A stretch of 64,000 bases of DNA, taken from positions 1 through 64,000 of the forward strand of contig ARYC01000666.1 of assembly GCA_000711775.1 (NCBI GenBank), given 5' to 3'. The notes beneath the pieces were generated by a model. It did no database searches. It worked only from the letters and a program-made list of their open reading frames with translations, and was not told the origin of the DNA. Shown here in pieces: positions 46,501-64,000 of the stretch. The stretch is from Oxytricha trifallax (Eukaryota; Ciliophora; Spirotrichea; Sporadotrichida; Oxytrichidae). The translations under genes were made by a program, and so were the position numbers. Position 1 is the first letter of the stretch, and every line of letters starts with the position of its first letter.

Positions 46501-47277
46501 CTCCTATATTACAAGAGAAGTCTTTTATTAGCACCCTAATATTATTATATATTTATTAATAATAATGCAGTCGAATTGTTTTAAGATAGTGCTTTAAAAG
46601 TTTATTTGAAAAAATTAAATTAATTGATTAATTTTTAAGAAAAAGGTCAGCTATTAAAACTTAATAATTTAATTATGACTTCTTTATATAAAATTAACAC
46701 AAAAATATTTTTTAAATGATAAAGTAAGATAGGTATATAATTTTAACATTTATGTATTTTTTTCTTCTCATAAACACCTCTTCAATATTAAAGCTTTCGG
46801 ATTGGCCAGAATCTAAATCTTTAAAAAAGGATTTTTTCGCGACATAAGTGTCTCCCTTAAACAATACAATACTGCACTTATATAGAAAGAAAGCCAATAC
46901 AGTGCCATAAATTAATGTGCTTGCAAATGCCCCAATCAAACTTTTGTAAGTTCTATAAAATTTATTGAAAAATGACTGTAAATTATAATATTTGCGAACT
47001 TACTCTTCTCCTTTGTAAGTGAGAGCAACCGACTTTCCATACATATCAAGCTGTTTGAACTATTTCTGTGCTCTTTTGCATAATGGCTTTGCTTTTTTAT
47101 CATGCTTAACTTTATAATGTAATGGTTTTTACATATTTAAATTGTATGAATCTTACTCTCTTGTTTAATGGAATTTTTTCGCACTAACATTGAAGGACCA
47201 CCACCAATTCTTTAAGAGTTTTATTAGCTCGTGCTGTTGCTTTCTGGCAACTTTTGAGACCTTCCCTCTTTAATCAT
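43600..47277 (-). CDS. Ciliate-type two-TM protein with large extracellular domain, unknown function
   Basis: ATG 47277 (MIKEGRSQKLPESNSTSQQ). Short introns link FKQLDMYGKSVALTYKG to the first membrane helix, SLIGAFASTLIYGTVLAFFL. An extracellular region follows (PCENQYFRFWDQRKVNLYG; GFDYAFLLTGDYNSSIATLE; YREYFDDLGADDNTMAALFI). The second membrane segment (YGVSDLLGDIGGFKESLIMI, then GLFCVGFF) leads to a basic cytoplasmic domain of over 350 residues ending at TGA 43600-43602. Junctions checked in frame include a 39-nt intron near 45746-45784 and one of about 395 nt (45273-45667) that probably hides an IES. The arrangement resembles a large family of ciliate membrane proteins with no assigned role. 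Confidence 0.7.
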
Positions 47278-47521
47278 AAGTAATTAAACAAAACTAAATT
47301 TTTAATTTGATTCAAGTTATCTTGCTAAATTATTCACACATTTTTATAATGCTAAATTGATTAAAAGTATAATTCAGAATTTTTATGATTATTAAGAATG
47401 ATAGTTATCTTTTTTTATGCACTTAGATGGATTGCAAATAATAATTATAGATTAAAATTTACAATAATTTTTTATTATTTATCACCAAATCAATAATAAT
47501 TAACTACCAGAGATATTTTAA

Positions 47522-50243
47522 ATGGATTAGCCAGAAGTTATTGCAATTTAATAATATTTGCATTTATTTTTTACAGAAAAAGTTATCAATAAAACTGAAT
47601 ACTTAACTATATAAAACAGTACCACTTTACCTTTAAAACCTAGCATTCAAGAAAGAAGGCACGCTTAAAATAACTATCATTCAATGATTAGTTGAAAAAC
47701 AACGAAAAGAAAGATTGTAAAGTTAAATACTTCACTAAGTTTATTAGAATTATTTTTTTACAGTATTTTAAATTTTAGGAAAGGGGAATCGTAAATTAAT
47801 TATATTATAAGAAAAACTAAGTCCAAATGGAAAATTACCCACAATTGAGTCTAATACATTTCTACTTGATCCTGAATTATTTGATGAAAATTTCAATAGA
47901 GAAAAGCAAGAATATCAAAATTTAGTAAAACCTCATGTAAATTCACATGGATCTGTAAGCTAAGAAAACATAGATTCGCTTTAATCAATAGAATCACGAA
48001 AAACAAAATAAAAATTAGAACATAATTAATAAATCAAAGAAAAGTAAAACTTAGCAAAGAGAGGTTAGCATCAAGAAATTTTCGACAAAGTGTTTTAGAA
48101 TGAAGTGAGGAAAAATTTAGAAGCTATAAACTTAGAAAAAGAGGAATAATCAAAGCGAAAGGGTTTAAGAAATTAGGAGGATCGATATTTACTCGATCGA
48201 ATTGAGCAACTGGAAGAGAAGGTCACAAAAGCATTCTAAGATCAAAATTATTAAGACTCAAATTATCTGTAAGTGGTTGAGTTAAGAAATCTGTATCTAA
48301 AAAAAGATCCAAAGAGAGCCCAAATTGAAATACTAAATGGCAGGTATAACTTATGCATTAATAAAGAACTACCTTTTAAGAAGAAGATTTAACAGTTTGC
48401 TAATGAACCCATGGCTTACTACCTTTTTAAAAAGCGAGATTTTGTTTAGAGACTAGAGCATAAGGAGCTCAATCGATGGGAGAAAGAGGAAATAGAATTT
48501 GAGGAATTGATTAAACGACTCATATAAGATAGTAGTGGGATTCGAAATAAAAAGTTTGAAGAATACATTCAGAAAATTAGATTGGCTATTTAAATAAGGA
48601 AACAAGCGAGGTTGAAGTTATAGAAAAAGCTAAATGTTGATAAAGAAGATCATAAGTAAGTGAATTATTGTGGTTTTATACATTTTATAGGGCTTTTGAA
48701 GAGCTTGATTAGATTCTTACAGATAAGCCAGAGAAAAGTTTGAGTCCTGAAAAGAAAGAAAAAAGACCCTTAGAAATTATTATGCAGTAAATTAAATTAG
48801 CCAAATAGCAAAATCTATAATTAGCTATTGAAAAAATATAAGAGAAAAAAAATCAAGATTTACATTAGAATCTAGATAATTAAAATACAAAAGGCAAATT
48901 ACCATAGTTTTAAAGATCTAATTCTCCACAATTAAATAAAAGTCCCTATGAACCTTATTTAAACCCCTATACAAGTACAGTAAATAGCGCTCAAAACATC
49001 AAAATGAATAAGACTTTTTAAATAAACAAATGCAATAATTAGACTGTAAAAGCTAACTCAAAAATGGATACAATTTAATTAACTGATTAATCAACTTTAT
49101 TTCAATAAAAATCTTTGACTAAAACAAATTATGGAAGCTTTAATTAAAGTCCTATAATATTCCCGAAGCAAAGATTTAATGGGGCACTGCAATTATTATT
49201 ATATACTCAATATTTTTATATTTATTAGAAGCCCAAATTGATTAAATAAATTTGAGAATTAAAGCGAAAACAGCCCATACTAAAAAAAAACCTCGACTAG
49301 AAATTATGGCAAACTCTTAATTTCAAGATCTTAGACTCCTAATTTTGTTGACAGACAAAATTAAAATTTGAATAAACTCTAACCTGTTAACAAAAAGCTC
49401 TTTTAAGAAAAACTTATGCTGAATTCTCAGCTATAAATCTTCAATTAACTTCAAAAAGAATAAAAACATTATAATAAGCTCTAAAGTGTCTAAAACTCCT
49501 CAATGAACCATACCCCAAATGAGTAATCTTACCTCATAAATACTAACTGTTATAACCCTGCAAGAACATTTGAAACTCGGTCTAAATCAGTTCTCAATAA
49601 AACTCCAAATAATTTTGATAGTTCTAAGTTAGAGAAATTTAGTAATATCATGAATAACGCATAAATGTAATAAAAATCAGATATTTCCCTTGATTCAATA
49701 TTCAACACAAATTTGAATTTAAACAATGTTAGTACTGCTAAAGTTATAGAACATCCTAAATTTTCAAGTTTAACTTAGAAATCAATACAACCTAAATTAA
49801 AGACAAATGACCTTAATATTTTGAAAATAATTTTTCCCCTTTATTATAATAAAATTCTTTAATTCAATTTTAAGAATACATCCTTAAACCTTGATTATAA
49901 CCCAGATTCATATCACTTGAATAAATCAAATCTCCAGAACATTCTGTCAAGTTGCAAGAAAAGCTAGCTCTATATAAAAAAGAACCTAAAAACCTTCGAT
50001 TCCAATCTCCATGATACTCACCAATTTATTAACTCATTTTACAATGTTTCTCAGACAATGAAAGAAATCGAGAATGCTCCTGCTGACAAGCTTGGCACCA
50101 CTTATATTTATCAAAAGGTTATATAGAAAGATTAGTAGAAGCAAGAACAGCAAACTTCTTATGAATTCAAAGTAGCGCAGGTAGATCCTTTTCATATGAT
50201 TAATAAGTGGGAGAGAAAAGTTCATCACAAAAAAGGCTTTTGA
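47522..50243 (+). CDS. Long coiled-coil protein, unknown; N-terminal junction unresolved
   Basis: Probable start MDQPEV at 47522, with an intron or IES between about 47690 and 47780 that I could not place: an in-frame TGA appears if read straight through. From about 47780 one frame runs through a strongly charged coiled coil (RYLLDRIEQLEEKVTKAF; LNRWEKEEIEFEELIKRLI). After an intron of about 33 nt at 48656, a Ser/Asn/Gln-rich region and a second frame step near 49170-49260 (probably an IES) follow. The C-terminus (QTMKEIENAPADKLGTTYIY; MINKWERKVHHKKGF) ends at TGA 50241-50243. No enzymatic domain. Possibly cytoskeletal or ciliary, which is inference only. Confidence 0.6.
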
Positions 50244-50367
50244 TATTTATTTTTTTATGCAAAATAAAGTTTTAAGAATTTTAATTATTGACCACTTAAA
50301 TTCATATATTTTTTATATCTCATTCCAATAAATTATCATCACTAATTAAATTAACAAATTATCATAA

Positions 50368-50904
50368 ATGAATCTTGTACCAACTTAATTTTCGTAGCTT
50401 TAAACTAAGAAGCTGACAGTAAATCAAAGAGACATGACAACGATTACTGATAAACAGAAATATCCCTATAAAATTCTAGAATCTTCAGACTAGTTTCAAA
50501 GAATAGACATTGGATAAAAAGTAAAACTTGTCAATATTGTATAAATTTTTATACTAATAGATTAACAGTGAATCGTCTTTGTTTTCAATATTTTGCTTGG
50601 TGTGTGTTAAACCTATCTCAATTAGAGTTCGAGCAGTGCCTTGTGAACACTATTTTTGCTATGAATGCATTCATTCTTACATCAACCAAGAATCTAAACA
50701 GTGTTTATAGTAAGTAATTTAACTATTAATTTTCAACTTTATAGTTGTAAGTGTACTCTAGAGCGATTTGAAAAGATACCTGATATTATGCAAATGCATG
50801 CATGCGATTATACTGATTAAACCCCAAAACTTTAATTTAATGATCTTGGTTTATTTATTTATTTTTGTCCTGCATTTTTTATGGGTTCTAAAAGACTAAA
50901 TTGA
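50368..50904 (+). CDS. RING-finger protein, 153 aa
   Basis: Exons 50368-50520, 50561-50709 and 50745-50904 (introns 40 and 35 nt) give 154 codons exactly. After a 50-residue polar N-terminus comes a C3HC4-type RING: FCLVCVKPISIRVRAVPCEH, then YFCYECIHSYI and QCLYCKC. The pairs Cys-x2-Cys, Cys-x-His, Cys-x2-Cys and Cys-x2-Cys are all present, with the last pair spanning the second intron. RING domains of this kind are E3 ubiquitin ligases that bind an E2 through the first zinc loop. The substrate cannot be guessed. No IES is seen. Confidence 0.85.
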
Positions 50905-51739
50905 TATATCTAATTTTTAATAATTAGATCGGTTTATTCAATCCATTACCTCAATTAAAAAATAAATTCTCAACATTAGTCTTAAATAAATTGAAATAAA
51001 ATACTTCTCTAATTGTTTATTAAGTAATACAAATTAAAAGAATTATTATTAACATAGCGATAAGATCTTACAGTTGTGATAAATTCTTTATAGGATTTTT
51101 AGTCAAATAAAATTAAGTATGATTTTTTTAGGTATTTTATAATAGTAAAAAACAGAAATTCCTTATTGCTGAAACAGATTTATAAAAATTCATCATCAGT
51201 AAAATTTATCTTTTCTCTCTAAAAATATATTTAGTTTAATATTATTTTCAATTATGGTTTCATAATTTATGCTTTAGGATTTAACCAAAGTATAAAATTC
51301 TTTTTTCCAAACATAATATTTCTATAATTTTTGCAACTTATTAAAAAATATCATTCAAAATTCCGTATAAGATAAAAAAGCTACTAATTGATTTAATTAT
51401 CAAAGAAATTACGATTAAAATTTACGATTTCATAGTCAATTGAATAAATAAATTATAAATATAAATAAATTCATCAAGTCATTAAAGTTAATCCCTAAAT
51501 TATGTGATATTTTATTTTATAAATTCTCGAAATCATAAAATAAGTATTTAAGTTTTAATTGTCATAGATATTTCAAAGATTAAACTGCTTTATTGGAACA
51601 TTAGGGAAACTTCCATGGAATGGATATAATAATTCTGCCACCTAAAAGCAATTAGTGCAGGCTATGAGTATAATACAAACAAAAGCTAAAAGTATTACAT
51701 AAACTGTATTATTAAGATAATTAATTTCATTGACATTAA
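50905..51739. other. AT-rich spacer between convergent genes
   Basis: 3' regions of the RING gene and the CHD gene. A hydrophobic frame on the minus strand near 51580-51780 is downstream of the CHD stop and is not accepted as a gene. Confidence 0.4.
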
Positions 51740-56791
<5,052 letters not shown>

Positions 56792-56945
56792 TCCTAATTC
56801 AATTTTAATCATAATCAAGAGAAGCTTAGAAATAAATGGTAAGTTTTAATGCTAATTACAAATATTCAATTTACTCATTTAATTTTCTTTAATAATCCAT
56901 AAAATTATTATAAAATCTAACTTTTCCATTAAATTTAAATATATT

Positions 56946-57790
56946 TCATTATTTTAAAGCATGAACATAGGTCTTGAGATGACTAGGTATATTTCTAGCT
57001 AATAGTATCTTATTTCTTTTGATTAAAACTTCCTTAACTCTCTATTAAGCTCTCATTTCATCCCTGACCTTACTAACATTTAGTTCATTTTCTTTTGGCA
57101 AATCAGGCTCTCTATTTAAATCTTCAGCAGAAAATACTCTCTTTAGATAGTGCTATTCCAAACGATTTTGCTTTTAGTTTTGACCAGCTATTGGAAACAA
57201 TTACACTTTTGTGGAATTACGTTTTAGATTTTTCACAGGTTAAGGCTTGTAAGCATTAAACGACTGTTTCGTTAAAGAAAACGGTGTTTTCTGGGAGTTA
57301 AAGTTCGACAAAGTAGATTAACTTTGACGATGTGAAAGTATGCGACTATTATTCAAACTTCTTGATTAACTACGACTAGAGTTTAATCTACCATCCTTTT
57401 ATAGTGCAACTCTTCTTTCTTGAGATTTTGACTCATTCGAAAAGAAATTATTATTCTTTGTGTTTTTAGCAATTGAAGTGTTCATCTATCTACCATGCTT
57501 TTAATAAGTGCTAGGAACATATGCAGTTGTAGGCCTGAGTTTTAGTTGATCTTTGTTGAATGTTTTTACAAATCGATCTTTTTACTTTTTATCTGATATA
57601 AATTAAATCTGGCTGTCATCCCTCTTTGACTGCAAAGCATTGTGTCTTTTTTAGGAAGTTATGCTTGGAGATCCACTGTTATAATTCTTAGTGAAACCGT
57701 CTTCATAAGTATTCGAGTTATAGTTGAAATTAGTTTGGGATGTGGCAGATTCTAGCTTTGTGCTATTATTGCTTAAGTAATATTCTATTT
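56946..57790 (-). CDS. Ser/Asn/Lys-rich protein, unknown; 5' end unresolved
   Basis: A frame of about 275 codons runs from a probable splice acceptor near 57784 to TGA 56946-56948, read through many TAA/TAG glutamines. It is basic and Ser-rich (NFNYNSNTYEDGFTKNYNSG; SRSQSRSLNNSRILSHRQSQ) with a more regular C-terminus (LPKENELNVSKVRDEMRAQQ). I could not find the start exon. An ATG followed by GTAAAC near 57945 is possible, but its phase does not fit. No domain was seen. It lies about 155 bp upstream of the CHD start, on the same strand. Confidence 0.55.
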
Positions 57791-57990
57791 AGAAAACAAA
57801 AGAGTGAGACAAATTATTTAATATATCAAATCATCAATCAGCAAAATATAATTCATTCCTTTTTTCAATAATTTTCCAAAACTAAAGTAGCAAACAATAT
57901 TTATATTATATTATAAGATATAATTATCAGAAGTTGTTTACATACATTGAACAATTTAAATTTAATTCTATTTCTAACATATAAAGGAAC

Positions 57991-60900
57991 TCAAATCTTA
58001 TTCAATATTCTTGTAAGTTTTGATTTATTTCGTTTTGTCTCCAGCATAGATTGTACTTAAACAATAATCATATCTTGAGATTATTTATTAATTATTTGAG
58101 TAATTTGCCTTGATGATGCCGAATTTAATCGTTTCTTTTAGTTCTAAATTTGTGCTTGAGTTATCTGCCCTGGTATGTGAATTCTCTTTTTCTTTTGCTT
58201 TGGATTTTGTAAATTCTTTTCGAATTTGATTTGACTTTCAAGTATTCTTGAGCTCCCTTCAGAAATCATTGATAGTTTATTTTGGTCACCAATTTTACCT
58301 ATTTTTATTAGATCTACTGTCTACTATCTTTAGAGAGTGTTGTTTAGTGTCCCTGTTCCTGCTGTCATTTCACCACTAATATTACTCAGTTAGGCAAAGA
58401 GAAATAATTCACTTACGGCTTTTTGTTAACTTGTTTTTATTTTATATTTTCAATTTAAATTATAATAAACTTACGTAAAATTATTTTTATTAACTATAAG
58501 TCTTTCTAAATATGCCTTGCTCTGTTTGAGTTCTAAATCACTCTTGGTAACATGTGTATACATCATATTAAGCTATCTAAATTTATTTTCAACTTTATGC
58601 AAACTAGATATATTTTGCAGTTGCCATTTTCTTCTTATCGATTTGTTATCTTGAATATATGAGTCTTCACCAAATAATTCATCTTTATCCGTAACTTTCA
58701 TCAATGCTATTTAATTTTCTCTATAAAATCAATTAAAAATTGTAAGAAATTATACTCTATTCTTGATGTTTTAGTCATATTCTCGTCTTCTAATATATCG
58801 TTTAAATCTTATTCTGAAGGTTTCTTATCTCCATGCTATTCATTAATAAACACAAATATTTTATATTAAAATTAAAGCTATAACTTCTGCTTTGATATCT
58901 CTCGTTTTAAAATCAAAGCTTAATTTGATATCTTCAGTAATAATGCATCCTTGAGAAGAGTGCCCATTCCCTCGTTATTATTTTTATCAATTTAAGCCAT
59001 ATTCCTTAATTTTCCTGCTTCAAAAGCCATCATATCGAGTGTAGTCGCTCTTCTCTGAGTCCTGAGTTTTTATAAATCTCTTGATTTATTAGCTAAGGGA
59101 CTTTCATTTTAAGCTAAAGAGGACTTATCAAGGAGTGAACCTCTTTGTTACAATAATTTTAAAGGATATTCCTCCAAGGTAAGGTCTCTAAATACGATAT
59201 TAAAATTAAAGAATATATATTCATACTAAGAGTGATAAATCATATCGTTGTAATTTCTTATCATATGCTTAGACATTAAACCTTTCTATCTAATTGTATC
59301 TAACTTCATGCTTAAATCAATTCTCTCTGAAGCATCCCGATACAACTATGAAAAAAGGTAAAATATATATGAACTTACAAATTGAAGCTTTTTTTCAAGG
59401 AATAAAGCTGATTGTATAACCAATTTCTTCTTGCTTTCATCAAAACCTTCATTTTAAGAACCAATTTCTCTAAAATTAAGAAATCTTGAGATCATATCTT
59501 TATCCTCACTCATGTATATTTCCCCAGGCAACTAATTATGCTAGACTTTATTATCAATCATATTATTTATGGTGAATACTCCATCCAGAAATTTATAAAT
59601 CATCAAAGTGTTTTTCCTGGTCTCTTCTATCTAAATTTATTTATTAGTTTCTTGAATTACTTACAATCTTATTTTGCTTTAGTTTTTCATTTTGAATTTC
59701 TTCACTCTTCATGCGCATTTTATTTTCAATTTCAACCATCTCTTCCTTCTCCCTTTTCTTCTCTTCTTCCCATCTATGCTAATTTTCCCTCAATTCCTCT
59801 AGATATTTATTTTTGGTCCACTGCAGTCTTCCAATCTAATTCATGATATTTCTGAGTTTAGCCTCTTCACGCTCCTTTTCATGCATTTGAGGGCCTAGCA
59901 CATTTGAGGCTGCTTTCGATAACTCCCCTAAATCGCTTTGCTTAAATCTATCACATAGAATGGAATATTGTCTCTCGTATTCTTTTAGTTGCTCTGTCTG
60001 CAGATTTATTATTTAAGATAATTTTACTCCAAATTACTTTTAAATTAACTCGAAAAAACTGAATTTATTAAAAGAGCAATAAGTAATTATTTTCATCTTA
60101 AAGTTCTTATTCCATCTTAATCGCTTTCATTTACAGTTTTTACAATTTACCTTCTTATTATAACTTTTGCATGTGATTTTCTTGGCTCTAATCGTCAAAT
60201 TTGTCTATCATTCTTTTTAGAGTAGAAAGAATGTGCATTTTTTCTTTGATTTTTCTTTTGTTCTCTTTCTTTCTTTTTCTTACGATATTGTATAAATAAT
60301 TATATAGTATATTATAATATTGATAGCCTATTGGTACTTATTTTCCATTTCTTTCTTTTCCTTTTCAGAAATAAACTTGATATTTTCCCATTTTTCCATA
60401 ACATCTGCATAGTGATAAACTACAGCTAACATCTCATCTATTTATTCTTATTTTTATCTGTTTTCATCCAGATTTCTCTGATATAAATGTTCTTATGTTT
60501 CTCTCTGTTCCTTCTCGAATTCACTTTAAATTAGATTATGATGTTTGTTACGAGATGAAAATAAAAGACTTGGTGGGAAAGAGTTAAATCATAATTGAGA
60601 GATGTTTATTATAAACTCTCTTTAATGAATTATAATTCTTTGTCACTTACATCTATTGATCTAATTCTTCAAGTTAATTGTTCAGACTATGTGAATATTC
60701 TTGATCATCCTCAGCTCCATGTTTTAAAAGCATCACTTTTTTCATTTGTTAATTTACTTCATTTAGCCGTTTCTCAGCTTAATGTTAATCGTATTTTAGT
60801 CTATTCATTAGTTTCATGTACGAGTCATAAACTTTCTATATTAATCAAAATTCTTAGAATAACAAGCATTTATACAAAGATAAAGTATGACTGTTTCATT

Positions 60901-61185
60901 TTACAATATGAGTATATTACTATTTCTTTTAAATGGATAAAATGAAAATTAATATGAATTTTCTTTGTAATTTATTTCATAAAAACTAACCTCTTTAGAT
61001 TACAATTGATGAAAATAATTCTCAGCTCTCTCCCTCACAGACAAGATTTATTCACTTCTAATAGAGGGTGTCGCTTCTGTATAGGTTGCACTTGGTTACT
61101 CCTTAGTTTTATGGTCGTAGTCGCTGTGATCATAGTCATGCTAAATAAAGTCAATTTCAGTCAGCTAGTAAATTCGATCACCCAT
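57991..61185 (-). CDS. Long coiled-coil protein with many short introns, unknown
   Basis: ATG 61185 (MGDRIYQLTEIDFIQHDYDH). Coding segments follow through introns of 30-115 nt. They carry heptad-rich stretches: KVYDSYMKLMNRLKYDQ, IEFEKEQRETQEHLYQRNLD, LQTEQLKEYERQYSILCDRF and LEELRENQHRWEEEKKREKE. There is then a less coiled region (ASERIDLSMKLDTIRQKGLM) and a Gln-rich basic tail ending at TGA 57991-57993. Several junctions were phase-checked (for example the intron near 60535-60650, which links LEELDQQ to IEFEKEQ). Others, mainly 58700-59550, are approximate and may include IESs. A ciliary or basal-body coiled-coil protein is plausible but not shown. Confidence 0.6.
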
Positions 61186-62025
61186 TTTAATTATCAAATC
61201 AATTATATTTTTAAGAAATAATATTTTACATGATTGTTTAATCCAAATTATAGTTCATTCATTATATAAATTGATTACCTATTTTAAATTATTAAACTTC
61301 AAAAGGAGCATAATACCTTGAGGTTAAGCGTTATAATAAATGAGTTAAATATTATAATTTTAACCATTTACTCTATGTAGCATTTTAATTTAATAATTAA
61401 ATTTTATTAAAATCTGACTTCAAGATATATTAAATATATTATTATATTAATGTTCGTATAGAACTGATATGGTGAATCAAGAGTTTAATAACTTATAATT
61501 TGGTTTTCAAATGAAATTCCCATTCTGTTCGCAAAATGTTGTTATTTTATAAGTTTTCAATATTTTATTAAAGAGATATAAAAATAAAAATAATTAAATT
61601 TGATTAACCTAGATAAATCTTATAAGTAAATCATTTATTAACTATGGTAAAAAAAAGATAGGGATTTATGGGAATTTCAATCTAAACTATCGTAAAAATA
61701 AAGAAATTATAATTGAATATGATAAGATTATCAAATTATTTTTTGTTTTTGTGTTAATTACTATTTTTGTCTTATCATACGTATATAATAATTATAATTC
61801 TTTATGACATAACAGTGAGAGATTCAATAAAAAAATTAGGCCTAAGTACACACAGGCCTTATATAATACTTCGGTATGCGACTAATCTACTCTCACTCAT
61901 AACACGTGGCATACTCTCTAAGAAATGTGAAAAACTAACGACCCTTTTAAATAAAATGGGAAGAATTTAATCACGATTTTTTTGAAATAAAGTGAATTGT
62001 ATTAAAAAATAAATTAAGAATATAA
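61186..62025. other. AT-rich spacer with a weak hairpin patch
   Basis: Near 61835-61925 the pairs GGCCTAAG...CAGGCC and GTATGC...GCATAC could form hairpins; too weak to call an RNA gene. Confidence 0.3.
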
Positions 62026-62029
62026 GAAT

Positions 62030-62345
62030 ATGAAAACATGTCTGATCAGAAGGAGCAGTGTCATTCATTTAAAATGTAAGTTACAAAAAACATATCTAAA
62101 AAATTAATTTTACAGGGGTGGCAACAAGATCGATTGAGAAGTACATGCGAGAAGAGTCAACTGAAGACTAAGAAAAACACAAGAAAAATTACACTCAAGC
62201 TAATGGAGCTAAGTATGAAGGAGAATGGAGAAATAATAACGTTTTTTTTAAGATTTCCATTTTTGATTATTACATTTACTATTGGTATTATTAATTATAA
62301 ATTTGAATTTAAATCTCAACTTATTTCAAAAAAATCTTGAATATA
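62030..62345 (+). repeat. Repeat copy B: same arms around a different, MORN-like coding segment
   Basis: The left arm 62030-62118 and right arm 62247-62345 match copy A base for base over long stretches. The centre (62119-62246) instead encodes, in one frame, YMREESTEDQEKHKKNYTQA and NGAKYEGEWRNNN, the start of a MORN-type repeat. It could be the first coding segment of a gene whose other segments lie outside the window. Confidence 0.7.
62119..62246 (+). CDS. MORN-repeat-like coding fragment
   Basis: A short in-frame segment with GAKYEGEWRNNN, close to the MORN consensus (Y-x-G-E-W-x-N-G). A possible start ATG is at 62149. No continuation was found within the window, so it is either an isolated germline coding segment or a relic. 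Confidence 0.35.
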
Positions 62346-63127
62346 TATATTCATTTTATGTTATTTCATTTTTTTAATGCAGAATGTATAAAAATGGGAC
62401 CTAAACAGGAGAACTCCTCTGCCATCTCATTTTGGTAATTTAATAATAAACCTGAGAACTGAAATAAAATGTAGGAAAAATTATAAAGAATAAAACCGTA
62501 TTCTCTATGCAATTTTATCTATAAACCTGCAATTTTAAAATTCTTAGCACTTTACGATCATTGAAAACAAGGGAATAAATATCGCTAGAATACAAATATG
62601 TGAAGAGGTAATTTTCTAAATATTTAGATTGAGTTTTATTAAAAGTTTTTTCAATATTTGAAAATAATATGATTATTTATCTATTGTACAAAATGATATG
62701 ATTTTTTTTAGTTGCTCCCAATATATTCTATAACTTGTTTCAAAAATAATATTAATTTGATTGCAAAGTTCTGCTATGATTTTAATATATATATATATAG
62801 AAAAATAAAACTGCTTATTAATATATTAATTTTATATTGGGTTATTAAGTAGATGTTTATCAATTTAAATATTTTGAATGTGTACTATTATTACAATAAA
62901 GTTGGATATTATTCAAAGGAATGTCAAATTAAATTGATTTCCTTGAGCAGTCTGAAAAGCATAATATTATAAATTTATAATAAAATTTTGAAGTTAAACC
63001 TTTTTCTTTAATTCTAAGACAACATTTTATTTTTTCAAATAAATAACTCATTTAAAAGTCAATTTGTCAAACTCAAGGTAAGAAACTTTTTTAAAAAATA
63101 AATTTTCATATATATTATAATCATATA
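62346..63127. other. AT-rich DNA, no gene seen
   Basis: Low-complexity A/T tracts; a few short frames without coding character. Confidence 0.4.
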
Positions 63128-63541
63128 TTGCAGGAATACATTCGATTTGGGAAAATGAATTAAAATTAAATTAATTAAATATTAAAATCATGGCAGTTAT
63201 CAAAACCAAAGTGACTCAAAATTCAAAAATAAATCAATTCTACGGTAGATACCGCAATTTTACCTGGACTTTATTATTGGCAATATTCCTGAATCATCCC
63301 AGGAAGCGAGATATTTTGATTTTGAGCTAACTCCCAAAATAGTATAATGGATTTTTCTCGCATGGGCGATGAGATAAAATCATTATAGCAATAACAACCA
63401 CCGTCTCATTTTTAATGCGCTATCCAGAGAGTATAATATTGTCATGGTTTACAGACATTTTCCAAAAACATAACTGAAGGTAATAATGATTAATTAATTT
63501 TAATTTTAATTCATTTTCCCAAATCGAATGTATTCCTACAA
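63128..63541. mobile_element. MITE of about 414 bp with TA target duplication
   Basis: The left end TTGCAGGAATACATTCGATT and the right end (complement of TTGTAGGAATACATTCGATT) are inverted repeats of about 48 bp. TA flanks both sides (63126-63127 and 63542-63543), as for Tc1/mariner-type elements. The interior is non-coding and less AT-rich than the surroundings. Confidence 0.65.
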
Positions 63542-63543
63542 TA

Positions 63544-64000
63544 ATAATTGACCTCGCTCTGTCTGCTCTTAATATTTATATTTTATAATTACTAGTAAAT
63601 AAAAAAGTGAATGCTCCTGGGCGTTAGTGAGACTGAATTATGCTATAGCGTAAAATAAAAATATTCAAGAGTCTGCCAACAGATGAAATAACACTTAGTT
63701 TCATATAGTAGGTCTACTTTTAATATATTTTATTTGAAAATTTTATAGGAAATACAGCCAAATATCTTATAATTAAATAATAAATAAATTTACTTAAATA
63801 ATTAAGCTTAGTAGCACGCATTGAATATATATTCACTGCAATTAATCCCTAAGTCAAAAGCAATAGTCTTGTCTTTTATAGTAAATCAATCATGCTCATT
63901 TATATTTATTCATACACTGTTCAAATTTAAATATTATTTTTTTACTTTTTTTCTCCGTAAATTCTAAAATAACTGTATTATTATAATTTTTTTATTAAAT
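63544..64000. other. AT-rich window end, no gene seen
   Basis: No coding frame or structured repeat recognised up to the edge of the window. Confidence 0.4.

Noticed and set aside
61767-62340. Two plus-strand small frames as independent genes
   Set aside because: The first is low-complexity and unsupported. The second overlaps the repeat arm and competes with the MORN-like frame.

Overview
The window is germline (micronuclear) DNA of a stichotrichous ciliate, most likely Oxytricha or a close relative. Four signs support this. Genes read through TAA and TAG as glutamine and end only at TGA. GT-AG introns are tiny (about 20-60 nt). Genes are interrupted by AT-rich internally eliminated sequences (IESs) bounded by short direct repeats (pointers). 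Two complete transposons end in C4A4 telomere-type repeats, the hallmark of telomere-bearing elements (TBEs). In several genes, removing the proposed introns and IESs leaves an open frame whose total length is an exact multiple of three, which is the best internal check available here.

Layout. 1-3.8 kb: a decayed mobile region with a SecA-like helicase fragment, an unknown coiled-coil gene and a Tc1/mariner-type transposase. 3.8-8.1 kb: AT-rich DNA holding a candidate structured RNA, an 807-bp foldback element with TTA target duplications, and a 529-bp element bounded by inverted C4A4 repeats. 8.1-11.2 kb: a secreted/membrane cysteine-rich gene (minus) and a four-helix membrane protein. 11.4-18.1 kb: a 696-aa coiled-coil gene interrupted by three IESs, the last carrying the 4.1-kb TBE1. 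18.3-22.2 kb: a PP6 regulatory-subunit (SAPS) gene of 935 codons. 22.9-25.1 kb: a DUF4215 / Ser-Thr repeat / YHYH surface protein. 26.3-30.1 kb: two tandem genes for proteins resembling the NPC1 N-terminal sterol-binding domain. 30.3-38.7 kb: a Q/N-rich gene and a 1147-codon gene carrying TBE2. 38.9-43.1 kb: a coiled-coil gene and an alpha/beta hydrolase with a C-terminal ubiquitin-interacting motif. 43.6-47.3 kb: a ciliate-type two-TM protein. 47.5-50.9 kb: a coiled-coil protein and a RING protein. 51.7-56.8 kb: a 1683-aa CHD/Mi-2-like remodeler without a single interruption. 56.9-61.2 kb: two minus-strand genes, one a long coiled-coil protein. 62-64 kb: repeats and a MORN-like coding fragment.

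No metabolic pathway links the genes; they are independent eukaryotic genes, each presumably becoming its own macronuclear nanochromosome. What ties the window together is developmental elimination: pointers, nested transposons and repeats that must be removed before the genes can be read. TBE1 sits inside an older IES, whereas TBE2 lies directly in coding sequence and its own 3-bp target duplication can serve as the pointer.

All calls come from reading the sequence. Gene ends labelled unresolved are those where I could not find a frame-consistent junction.
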